A stretch of 8,362 nucleotides of DNA from Acidobacteriota bacterium. Its GTDB lineage: Bacteria; Acidobacteriota; Terriglobia; Terriglobales; Acidobacteriaceae. The stretch is taken from positions 1 to 8,362 of the forward strand of contig JAJXYW010000100.1 in the NCBI GenBank assembly GCA_021780415.1, written 5' to 3'. A program made the position numbers and the translations under genes. Each line of letters opens with the position of its first letter. Positions within the stretch are counted from its first letter, which is position 1. A model generated the notes under the pieces. That model was given only the letters and a program-made list of their open reading frames with translations. It had not been told where the DNA came from and made no database searches. Shown here piece after piece: positions 1 through 6,200 of the stretch.

Positions 1-38
1 TCGACGGCACCGCCGCCAACCCCAAATGGCTCGGCTAG
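1..38 (+). CDS. C-terminal end of an upstream gene (partial)
   Basis: In the third frame the first bases read DGTAANPKWLG and then a TAG stop at 36-38. Nearly every codon ends in C or G, as in the confident genes of this window, and the AT-rich non-coding stretch begins soon after. This makes a real gene end plausible. Eleven residues are too few to assign a family. The other two frames give low-complexity proline-rich or arginine-rich peptides that look less natural. Confidence 0.4.
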   Translation, partial: DGTAANPKWLG

Positions 39-50
39 CCAGCATCAGCC

Positions 51-89
51 TTGGGGTAGGAGCGAGCGCCCATTCCTTCCCCACCCCAA
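51..89 (+). terminator. Inverted repeat after the upstream gene, possible terminator
   Basis: TTGGGGTAGG (51-60) can pair with the complementary stretch at 80-89 with one mismatch, leaving a 19-base loop. It starts 12 bases after the TAG at 36-38, where a transcription terminator would be expected. No T-run follows the stem, so it is not a classical intrinsic terminator. The remaining bases to about 140 are an A/C-rich low-complexity stretch in which I see no gene. Confidence 0.25.
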
Positions 90-141
90 ATCCTGTCAAC
101 CCCCAAAACCACCTAACCACAACAAAACAAACCAAATAGAG

Positions 142-173
142 TTGGCATAGTTACCCATCCAACTTTCTATAAT
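142..173 (+). promoter_or_regulatory. Candidate sigma-70-type promoter for the cysteine-rich gene
   Basis: A perfect TATAAT lies at 168-173 inside a locally AT-rich patch of a GC-rich sequence. TTGGCA at 142-147 is the nearest -35-like hexamer, but the spacer is 20 bases, longer than the preferred 17. Transcription from here would start near 180 and give a leader of about 110 bases that includes the hairpin at 213-263. An inverted repeat, GTTGG (141-145) and CCAAC (159-163), overlaps the -35 and the spacer and could be an operator. The -10 is seen directly; promoter function is inferred. Confidence 0.45.
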
Positions 174-212
174 TAAATCAGGCCATAAATCGGGAAGGGA
201 ATCACTCCTCCC

Positions 213-263
213 TGGACCAGGGGCTGCAAGCCGGCGACACCGCCACTTGCAGCCCCTGATCCA
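213..263 (+). promoter_or_regulatory. Long leader hairpin upstream of the cysteine-rich gene
   Basis: Bases 213-230 pair with 246-263 over 18 positions with one C/A mismatch; the core is AGGGGCTGCAAG against CTTGCAGCCCCT. Inside, GGCG (233-236) pairs with CGCC (241-244), closing an ACAC tetraloop across a small internal loop. The structure ends 16 bases before the Shine-Dalgarno sequence of the gene at 293. No T-tract follows, so a simple intrinsic terminator is unlikely. It could be a cis-regulatory RNA, an mRNA-stabilising leader, or a mobile palindromic repeat; the sequence alone does not decide. Confidence 0.5.
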
Positions 264-292
264 TTTAATGCGCCAAATCAAGGAGAAACATC

Positions 293-631
293 ATGAACGA
301 ATCCTGTAAGAACGACGCCTGCAAGAACGGAACCTGCCAGCACGACGCCTGCCAGCACGATGCCTGCAAGAGCAAGTCAAGCGACAATGACGCCTGCAAA
401 AGTGACGCCTGCAAGCGTGGAACCTGCAAGCATGACGCCTGCAAAGACAATGACTGCAAGGTTGACCGCAAGCTTCCGCCGCACGAACTCAACGCCCGTC
501 GCAACCGCAAGCGCATGGTCACCCATCTACCAGGCGTGGCCCATCTTCCCGCAGCCCGCCACCACAAGCCGTCCCACTCGCCCAACGACAGCGTCTATAA
601 CCCGGCGACCAACCCAGTCAATAATCGGTAG
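293..631 (+). CDS. Small protein with cysteine at every fifth residue (unrecognised)
   Basis: I do not recognise this 112-residue protein. Its N-terminal half has cysteine at residues 5, 10, 15, 20, 25, 35, 40, 45, 50 and 55, a strict period of five. The only miss is residue 30, a serine whose AGC codon is one base from TGC. Typical units are CKNDA, CQHDA and CKNGT, so lysine, histidine and aspartate flank each cysteine. Residues 5-25 and 35-55 look like an internal duplication offset by 30 residues. The C-terminal half is basic and rich in histidine, arginine and proline. There is no signal peptide or membrane segment. AAGGAG at 280-285, seven bases before the ATG, strongly supports this start. 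Possible roles are metal binding, like a metallothionein, or a precursor peptide modified at cysteine. HvfA-type copper peptides also space cysteines by five (EGKCG units), but here the motif differs, no leader is visible and no MNIO (DUF692) enzyme gene is nearby. Confidence 0.72.
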   Translation: MNESCKNDACKNGTCQHDACQHDACKSKSSDNDACKSDACKRGTCKHDACKDNDCKVDRKLPPHELNARRNRKRMVTHLPGVAHLPAARHHKPSHSPNDSVYNPATNPVNNR

Positions 632-679
632 CCATCCTCCGGAGGAGCAATCGTAACCCGTCTGCTTTGAATATCTTGC

Positions 680-711
680 GCGTAAAGCATTTGAATTCAA
701 TACTTTATCGC
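680..711 (+). repeat. AT-rich near-palindrome centred on TTGAATTCAA
   Basis: A perfect TTGAATTCAA (691-700) is flanked by arms that extend the symmetry, GCGTAAAG on the left against CTTTATCGC on the right, with one bulge. It lies about 50 bases after the cysteine-rich gene. It could be a bidirectional transcription stop or a protein-binding site. A smaller perfect palindrome, TCCTCCGGAGGA, lies at 635-646, just after the stop codon. Confidence 0.3.
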
Positions 712-731
712 CATAGAAGTCCGTAAACAGC

Positions 732-767
732 TCATTCCAGGCTGGTTAATCGACCCCAATGGAATGA
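732..767 (+). repeat. Inverted repeat in the gap before the CCCH-motif gene
   Basis: TCATTCCA (732-739) is perfectly complementary to TGGAATGA (760-767). Inside the 20-base loop, GGT (744-746) can pair with ACC (753-755). There is no T-run on the + strand after it. The rest of the 632-894 gap contains an imperfect direct repeat (664-679 and 790-804, each near TTTGAATA-CTTGC) and a run of eight G at 813-820. I see no gene in it. Confidence 0.3.
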
Positions 768-819
768 AAACCTTACCCCTAACCCACCTCTTTTGAATAC
801 TTTGCAAAGGGAGGGGGGG

Positions 820-864
820 GTGGGCAACCCCGGCAGGGCATACTTACGCCCGCCGGTGCCCCAC
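820..864 (+). repeat. GGTGCCCC-type palindromic repeat (family A), copy 1
   Basis: The left arm 820-839 (GTGGGCAACCCCGGCAGGGC) pairs with 848-864 (GCCCGCCGGTGCCCCAC) with small bulges around an 8-base loop. The GGTGCCCCA core recurs at 1962-1970, 6270-6276, 6540-6548 and 7695-7703, each time associated with a hairpin. This identifies a dispersed repeat family. This copy sits in the leader of the gene at 895, about 20 bases before its ribosome binding site. Confidence 0.5.
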
Positions 865-894
865 CCAGCAACGTACCACCCGAAGGAAGATCAC

Positions 895-1608
895 ATGGCC
901 ACCAAATTCTGTCGTTACATTCGCACCAACGGCGAGCGCTGCGGCTCACCCGCTCTCACCTCCAAGCCATTCTGCTACTACCACGTCGAGCAGAGCCGTC
1001 GTCATCGCCGCTCCGGCACGCAGCCCGATCCCACGCCCGCCATCCTCCATCCCATGACCCTCCAGGACGGCACCCAGCGCGATCCCATCCCCGCCGAGTA
1101 CCCCAATCCGCCTCTACCCGCGCCCCTCCAACTCGACTTCCCGCCGCTCGAGGACCGTCATTCCGTCCAACTTGCGCTCTCCGTGCTCATCACCGCCCTC
1201 GCCGAAGACCGCATCGATCCCAAGCGCGCCGCGCTCCTCTTCTACGGCCTGCAGATTGCCAGCTCCAACGCCCGCAACCTCAACCCCCTCCCACCCAAAC
1301 ACCAGATCCCTGGCAAGGTTCGCCAGACCATCCTCGACGAAGCCACCGGCACCCTCATCGCCCCCGACGAAGACCCTGAGGACCCCGAAGAGTGCGAGGA
1401 CTACAGGCCGATGGGCACTTTTACCCGCATCCTCAAGAAGCTCGACGAGAAAAAGGCACAAAGGGCCGAGCAAGCCCGTCTCGCCGCCGAGGCAGCCGCA
1501 TCCCCCAACGCCGCCGTCCCCCTCCCAACCCCCGACCGCAACTTTTCTCCAGAGTCGCGGTTTGACCCCACCAGCAGCAAGATGATCCAGTATCCATCCA
1601 GGAGCTGA
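895..1608 (+). CDS. Unrecognised protein with an N-terminal CCCH metal-site motif
   Basis: This 237-residue protein starts at the ATG with AAGGA (883-887) seven bases upstream. An earlier in-frame ATG at 793 would translate through the palindrome at 820-864 and lacks a convincing ribosome site. Residues 6-30 hold Cys6, Cys16, Cys27 and His30 (C-x9-C-x10-C-x2-H, with GERCGSPAL and CYYH), which suggests a small zinc site. A proline-rich linker follows. Residues 85-128 are predicted helical by eye (VQLALSVLITALAEDRIDPK, then LLFYGLQIASSN). Near 150-165 is an acidic patch, and near 175-205 a charged helix rich in Lys, Glu and Ala. I recall similar uncharacterised proteins from Terriglobia, but no named family. 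No signal peptide is visible, so it is probably cytoplasmic, perhaps nucleic-acid binding. Its last codons carry the ribosome site of the next gene, so the two are probably translationally coupled. Confidence 0.8.
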   Translation: MATKFCRYIRTNGERCGSPALTSKPFCYYHVEQSRRHRRSGTQPDPTPAILHPMTLQDGTQRDPIPAEYPNPPLPAPLQLDFPPLEDRHSVQLALSVLITALAEDRIDPKRAALLFYGLQIASSNARNLNPLPPKHQIPGKVRQTILDEATGTLIAPDEDPEDPEECEDYRPMGTFTRILKKLDEKKAQRAEQARLAAEAAASPNAAVPLPTPDRNFSPESRFDPTSSKMIQYPSRS

Positions 1609-1614
1609 ACCCTC

Positions 1615-1914
1615 ATGAAGAACAACAAGTTATTCGCGATCGTCGGAGCCCTGTTTCTCTCTGCTTCGCTTGCGGCCGGCGCGCAGGTTGTCGTCCGCAT
1701 CGGTCCTCCGCCCCCGCCGGTCGAGGTCATCCCTGTAGTCCCCCATCCCGGCTGGGTCTGGCAGCCCGGCTTCCATCGCTGGAACGGCTTCCGCTACGTC
1801 TGGTTCCCCGGCCGCTACGTCCGGCCGCCCTTCTTCGGCGCTCGCTGGATCCCCGGCCACTGGCGTCCCGGCCCCGGCGGCTACGTCTGGATCCCCGGCC
1901 ACTGGCTCCGCTAA
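1615..1914 (+). CDS. Secreted YXWXPG-repeat protein
   Basis: This 99-residue protein begins with a signal peptide: Lys2 and Lys5, a hydrophobic stretch 6-21, and AGA as the likely cleavage site after residue 23. The mature part opens with a proline run (31-35). Aromatic-glycine repeats of the WXXGXW/YXWGXW type follow: GWVWQPG (46-52), YVWFPGRY (61-68), ARWIPGHW (76-83) and YVWIPGHW (90-97). Family members are small exported proteins of the envelope or periplasm with no established biochemical role. The start is supported by AGGAG at 1600-1604. That site lies across the stop codon region of the preceding gene, only six bases of intergenic space away, so the two form an operon. The length matches simple members of the family and nothing is missing. 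Confidence 0.88.
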   Translation: MKNNKLFAIVGALFLSASLAAGAQVVVRIGPPPPPVEVIPVVPHPGWVWQPGFHRWNGFRYVWFPGRYVRPPFFGARWIPGHWRPGPGGYVWIPGHWLR

Positions 1915-1962
1915 CAGCGACCGAGTCCTGGAGAAGCAGTCGCTCGTCAGTATTCAGCCCAG

Positions 1963-2003
1963 GTGCCCCATTCGTCCGCGTCTTTTGTCGACGGGTGGGG
2001 TGC
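1963..2003 (+). repeat. GGTGCCCC-type palindromic repeat (family A), copy 2
   Basis: GTGCCCCATTCGTC (1963-1976) can pair along its full length with 1990-2003, using four G-T wobbles, around a 13-base loop that includes TCTTTT. It lies between the YXWXPG gene and kdsC. It may act as a transcription stop for the upstream operon, but its shared core with the copies inside lhr shows that it belongs to a dispersed repeat family. The rest of the 1915-2054 gap shows no gene. Confidence 0.5.
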
Positions 2004-2054
2004 TCCTGCTTAAGTCCGACCCCTTCGCCATCCGCGTCGGGCTACCATAGAGGC

Positions 2055-2657
2055 ATGTCTGAACTCACCCCTGAAGCTCGTGCCCGCCGCGTCAAAGTCC
2101 TCCTCTACGACGTCGACGGCGTCCTCACCAACGGCGACATCACCATCATCCCGCCGTTGGACGGCAATCCCGAAGGCCGCGCCACCGAAATCAAATCCTT
2201 CTCCGCGCACGACGGCATGGGCATCGGCATCGCCCGTCTCGCCGGCCTCAAAATCGGCTTCGTCACCAAGCGTCAATCGCAGGTCGTAGCCATCCGCGCC
2301 CGCGACCTCAAGATCGACCACGTCTATCAGGGCCAGTCGAACAAGGTTGACGCGCTCAACAGGATCATGGCTGCCGAAGCCTGTACCCTCGACGAGATCG
2401 CCTACGTCGGCGACGACATCATCGACCTGCCCGTGATGCGCGTCGTCGGCCTGGCCATCGCCACCGCCAACGCCCGCCCGCAGGCCAAGGCCGCCGCGCA
2501 CTACATCACGCCCAACTCCGGCGGGAACGGCGCCGGCCGCGACGCCATCGACTTCATCTTGACCGCTCGCGGAATCCTCGACCAGACCATCGAGCGCTAC
2601 CTCGACCCCACCAGCGCCGAGGCCAAATCCGCCGACATCGGCTCCGGCAACATGTAG
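2055..2657 (+). CDS. kdsC: 3-deoxy-D-manno-octulosonate 8-phosphate phosphatase
   Basis: KdsC hydrolyses KDO-8-phosphate to KDO and phosphate, a cytoplasmic step in making the inner core of lipopolysaccharide. The 200-residue protein shows the HAD phosphatase motifs. DVDGVLTNG at 19-27 carries nucleophile Asp19 and Asp21; Thr71 (VTKRQS) is motif II; Lys97 is motif [13 protein letters not shown] (119-128) supplies Asp120, Asp121 and Asp124. The C-terminal GGNGAGRD (156-163) resembles the glycine-rich tail loop of KdsC. It lacks a cap domain, and its length fits the family. Motif II usually reads Ser/Thr-Gly-Arg; here Lys replaces Gly. I chose this ATG because [14 protein letters not shown] leads directly into motif I. 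A longer frame from 1995 would translate the palindromic repeat. No well-spaced ribosome site precedes it: AGAGG ends one base before the ATG, and a TACCAT (2043-2048) hints at a leaderless start. The cupin gene follows after 53 bases. Confidence 0.93.
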   Translation: MSELTPEARARRVKVLLYDVDGVLTNGDITIIPPLDGNPEGRATEIKSFSAHDGMGIGIARLAGLKIGFVTKRQSQVVAIRARDLKIDHVYQGQSNKVDALNRIMAAEACTLDEIAYVGDDIIDLPVMRVVGLAIATANARPQAKAAAHYITPNSGGNGAGRDAIDFILTARGILDQTIERYLDPTSAEAKSADIGSGNM

Positions 2658-2710
2658 CAGCATCTGACCCACGCATCTCACTCACTGCATTTCAACCTCA
2701 GGAGAATCCC

Positions 2711-3115
2711 ATGGAGATCAAACGCGTCGGCACCCAACCCTCCGAAGTTGGCCCCGCAGACTGGTTCACAGGCACCGTCCGTCTCGACCCGCTCTTCCGC
2801 GCTCCCGATCCTGCCTTCGTCGCCGGCGCCAGCGTCACCTTCGAGCCCGGCGCACGCACCGCCTGGCACACCCACCCCCTCGGCCAGACCCTCATCATCA
2901 CCGCCGGCAGCGGCTGGGCGCAGCGTTGGGACGGCCCCATCGAATCCCTTCACCCCGGTGACGTCGTCTGGTTCGCCCCCAACGAGAAGCACTGGCACGG
3001 CGCCACCCCCACCACCGCCATGACCCACATCGCCATCCAGGAGCGCCTCGACGGCAAGGCAGTCGACTGGCTCGAGCACGTCACCGCCGAGCAATACACC
3101 AAAGGCCCCAGCTAA
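2711..3115 (+). CDS. Cupin (R)-hydroxynitrile lyase, manganese-dependent type
   Basis: This 134-residue single-domain cupin matches, as I recall it, the cupin hydroxynitrile lyases described from Granulicella tundricola and Acidobacterium capsulatum. Those enzymes cleave or form cyanohydrins such as (R)-mandelonitrile. The metal ligands His53, His55, Gln59 and His94 are present in [11 protein letters not shown] and EKHWHG. Active-site positions Ala40, Val42, His96, His106 and Gln110 also match. The cupin beta-barrel motifs are intact ([18 protein letters not shown] for motif 1; [17 protein letters not shown] for motif 2). There is no signal peptide, so it is cytoplasmic. AGGAG at 2700-2704, six bases before the ATG, fixes the start. 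It lies 53 bases after kdsC on the same strand and may share its transcript. The natural substrate in these bacteria is unknown to me. Many genomes label such proteins only as a cupin domain protein or carboxymuconolactone-decarboxylase-associated cupin. Confidence 0.92.
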   Translation: MEIKRVGTQPSEVGPADWFTGTVRLDPLFRAPDPAFVAGASVTFEPGARTAWHTHPLGQTLIITAGSGWAQRWDGPIESLHPGDVVWFAPNEKHWHGATPTTAMTHIAIQERLDGKAVDWLEHVTAEQYTKGPS

Positions 3116-3152
3116 GAATTGTTCTAAGACGTCGTTAGCAGGGAAGGTATCT

Positions 3153-3212
3153 GTCATCTCGACCGGAGCCAAACGGCTCCATCGTTTGGCGCAGCGGAGA
3201 GACCTGCAGTTT
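3153..3212 (+). repeat. GTCATCTCGACCGGAG repeat (family B), intergenic copy
   Basis: A constant 16-base head (3153-3168) is followed by a perfect 8-bp hairpin and a constant tail (GCAGCGGAGAGACCTGCAGT, 3191-3210). The hairpin is GCCAAACG (3168-3175) against CGTTTGGC (3183-3190) with a 7-base loop. Head and tail recur inside lhr at 5241 and 7172, with different or missing central hairpins. This copy lies between the cupin gene and lhr. Confidence 0.75.
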
Positions 3213-3219
3213 GCCCTTT

Positions 3220-3233
3220 CCGGCTTCAGCCGG
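3220..3233 (+). repeat. GGCTTCAGCC mini-hairpin (family D), copy 1
   Basis: CCGGC (3220-3224) and GCCGG (3229-3233) flank a TTCA tetraloop. The same GGCTTCAGCC core with the same loop recurs at 8324-8333. No T-tract follows. It sits in the lhr leader region. Confidence 0.35.
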
Positions 3234-3258
3234 AATAAGCGAAGAAACCACGAACAGC

Positions 3259-3264
3259 TACAAT
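3259..3264 (+). promoter_or_regulatory. lhr: Candidate -10 element for lhr
   Basis: TACAAT ends five bases before the lhr ATG at 3270, and no Shine-Dalgarno sequence is visible between them. This spacing would place the transcript start at or next to the ATG, giving a leaderless mRNA. No clear -35 hexamer is seen about 17 bases upstream. Confidence 0.3.
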
Positions 3265-3269
3265 AGCTC

Positions 3270-6200
3270 ATGGCGATCGAACCGCTCCCAGCCGATCCCG
3301 CTCTGGACCCCCTCGCATGGGCGCATCCCATTGTGCGCGAGTGGTTCCTTTCGAAATTCGGCTCCGCCACCGAGTCGCAGATCGCTGGCTGGCCCGCCAT
3401 CCTGCGCGGCGACCCCACCCTCATCTCCGCGCCCACCGGCTCCGGCAAAACCCTCTCAGCGTTTCTGGTCTGCATCGACAAGCTTCTGCGCGCAGCCATC
3501 GAAGGCCGTCTCTCCGCGCACACCCACGTCGTCTACATCTCGCCGCTCAAGGCTCTCTCCAACGACATCCAGAAGAACCTCGATGGCCCGCTCGCCGAGA
3601 TTCAACAACTCGCCATCGCGCGCGGCTATCTCTGTCCCGAGATCCGCACCGGCGTCCGCACCGGCGACACCCTCACCAAACACCGCGTGGCCATGCTCAA
3701 GCATCCGCCGCACATCCTCGTCACCACGCCCGAGTCGCTCTACATCCTGCTCACCGCCGGCAAGTCGCGCCTCAACCTCACCCGCGTGCAAACCGTCATC
3801 GTCGACGAGATACACGCCATGGCCGGTAACAAGCGCGGCTCGCATCTCGCCCTCACCCTCGAACGCCTCGACGCCCTCGTCTGCGGCGACAACCACCTCG
3901 CACCCGGCACCATGCTCACCGGCCTCAACACCCCGCCGCAGCGCATCGGCCTCTCCGCCACCCAGAACCCCATCGAGCGAGTCGCAGCCTTCCTCACCGG
4001 CGTCAGTGCCGCCCCTGAACCAAATATCCAACCAAAGAATTGTCATCCTGAGCAAAGCGAAGGATCTGCTTCTCGTCTGGAGCGTCCAGCGTCTGCGGGC
4101 AGCGCGCGTCCACCCGCCACCGTCATCCAGGTAGGCCAACGCCGCACTCTCGACCTCGCCATCGAAGTCCCCAGCGCCGAGCTCACCTCCATCACCTCCA
4201 CCGCGATGTGGACCGAGATCTACGACAAGCTCGCCGCACTCGCCCAGCAGCACCGCAGCACGCTCGTCTTCGTCAACACGCGCCGCCTGGTCGAGAAGCT
4301 CAGCTTTGAGCTGGCCGAGCGCCTCGGCGAGGACGCCGTCGCAGCGCATCACGGCAGCCTCTCCCGCACCCTCCGCCTCGACGCCGAGCAGCGCCTCAAG
4401 TCCGGCCAGTGCCGCATCCTCATCGCCACCGCCTCGCTCGAGCTCGGCATCGACATCGGCACCGTCGATCTCGTCTGCCAGATCGCCACCACCCGCGCCG
4501 TCGCCGTGGCGATGCAGCGCGTCGGTCGTGCCGGCCACTGGCGCGGAGCCATCCCCAAAGGCCGCTTCTTCGCTACCACCCGCGACGACCTCTTCGAGCA
4601 GGCCGCGCTCCTGCGCAAGATGGTCGCCGGCGAGCTCGACCTCCTCGAAGTCCCCGAAGCTCCCATCGACGTCCTCATGCAGCAGATCGTCGCCGCCGTC
4701 GGTGCCGAGTCCTGGCGCGAGGACGATCTCTTCCACGTCCTCCGCCGCGCCTACCCGTACCGCAACCTCACCCGCGAGCACTACGAAGAGGTCCTCGCGC
4801 TCCTCCATCACGGCATCGAAAACTCCCGCGGACGCTACGGCGCCTACATCATGCGCGACCAGGTCCAGGGCCATCTCCACGCCCGTCGCGGCTCGCGCAG
4901 CATCGCCATCTCCAACGGCGGTGCCATCCCCGATACTTCCATCTTCGCCGTCATGCTCCAGCCCGAGAACGTCCAGATCGCCACCCTCGACGAGCACTTC
5001 GCCGTCGAGAGCTCCCCCGGTGACGTCGTCCTCCTTGGCAACACCAGTTGGCGCATCCAGCGCGTCGACCCCACCGGCAAGGTCCTCGTCGAGGACGCCC
5101 ACGGCGCACCACCCAGCATCCCCTTCTGGGAGGGCGAAGCCCCCCAGCGCACCTCCGTCCTCTCTGACGCCGTCAGCGACCTCCGCACCGAAATCGACCT
5201 CCGCACCCGTAGCCTAACTTCCGCGCATCTTCTAAACCCTGTCATCTCGACCGGAGCGCAGCGCAGTGGAGAGACCTGTAGTCCGGATCCCCATGACCCC
5301 CAACACCAACTCCACGCCACCATCGCCTTCCTCCAGCGCGAGTGCTTCCTCTCCGCCTCCGCCGCGCTCCAAATCATCACCTACATCGTCCACGGCCGCG
5401 CCGTCCTCGGCGCCGTCCCCACCAAAACCACCCTCATCGCCGAGCGTTTCTTCGACGAAGGCGGCGGCCAGCAACTCATCCTCCACGCACCCTTCGGCGG
5501 CCGCCTCAACAAGGCCTGGGGCCTCGCCCTCCGCAAGCGCTTCTGCCGCGGCTTCAACTTCGAACTCCAGGCCGCCGCCACTGACAACGGCATCAACATC
5601 TCCCTCGCCGAGCAGCACAGCTTCCCGCTCGCCGACGTCTTCCACTTCCTCACCACCCTCACCGCCCGCGACCTCCTCGAGCAGGCCTCGATCCCCTCGC
5701 CACTCTTCAAAAATCGTTGGCGCTGGGCCGCCGGCCGCAGCCTCCAGCTCCTGCGCATGCAGAAGGGAAAGCGCGTCGCCCCGCAGATCCAGCGCACCCG
5801 CTCCGACGACCTCCTCGCCAGCGTCTTCCCCCACGCCTCCGCCTGCCCCGAGACCATGTCCGGCGACATCGAAATTCCCGACCACCCCCTCGTCCGCGAG
5901 GTCATGAAGGACACCCTCACCGAGGCCATGGACATCGACGGCCTCCTCGAAGTCCTCAGCGGCATCTCTTCCGGAGCTATCCGTACTTTGGCGATAGACA
6001 CGCCCATCCCATCCGTCTTCGCGCACGAGCTCATCCACGCCATGCCCTACGCCTTCCTCGATCCCGAGGACGCCGTCGCCCGCCGCGCCCGCGCCGTCGC
6101 CACGCGCGGCAACGTCCCCTCGCGTCTCCCTGAATCTCCCGGCCGCATCGACCCCGCCGCCATCGCCACCATCCGCACCCAGCTCTGGCCCGACCTCCGC

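Noticed and set aside
142..158. Sigma-54 promoter suggested by TTGGCA
   Set aside because: The required GC of the -12 element is absent at the correct distance.
307..460. CRISPR-like array from the regular GACGCCTGCAAG units
   Set aside because: The period is 15 bases and codes for the cysteine pentads. There are no spacer-length unique segments and no cas genes.
293..460. Pentapeptide-repeat beta-helix fold for the cysteine ladder
   Set aside because: That fold needs Leu or Phe at the central position of each unit. Here the matching positions are Asn, His, Ser or Arg.
265..585. Antisense open frame opposite the cysteine-ladder gene, with LQAS repeats
   Set aside because: It is the mirror of the sense repeats. 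It has no ribosome site, while the sense strand has a strong one and a consensus -10.
793..894. N-terminal extension of the CCCH-motif protein from the ATG at 793
   Set aside because: It would translate the family A palindrome. The ATG at 895 has a well-placed AAGGA and puts the cysteine motif near the N-terminus.
1995..2054. Extended kdsC start at 1995
   Set aside because: The extra residues derive partly from the family A palindrome, and KdsC proteins begin shortly before the DVDGVLT motif.
3211..4134. Open frame on the + strand overlapping the lhr N-terminus
   Set aside because: The peptide is a Ser/Pro/Ala-rich out-of-frame reading of lhr and begins inside the family B and D repeats.
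3456..5102. Long antisense open frame of 548 codons across lhr, and similar ones at 5232-6254 and 2678-3523
   Set aside because: GC-rich codons ending in C leave few stops on the opposite strand. The peptides are rich in Gly, Glu and Asp without recognisable motifs, and the sense strand encodes a clearly conserved helicase.
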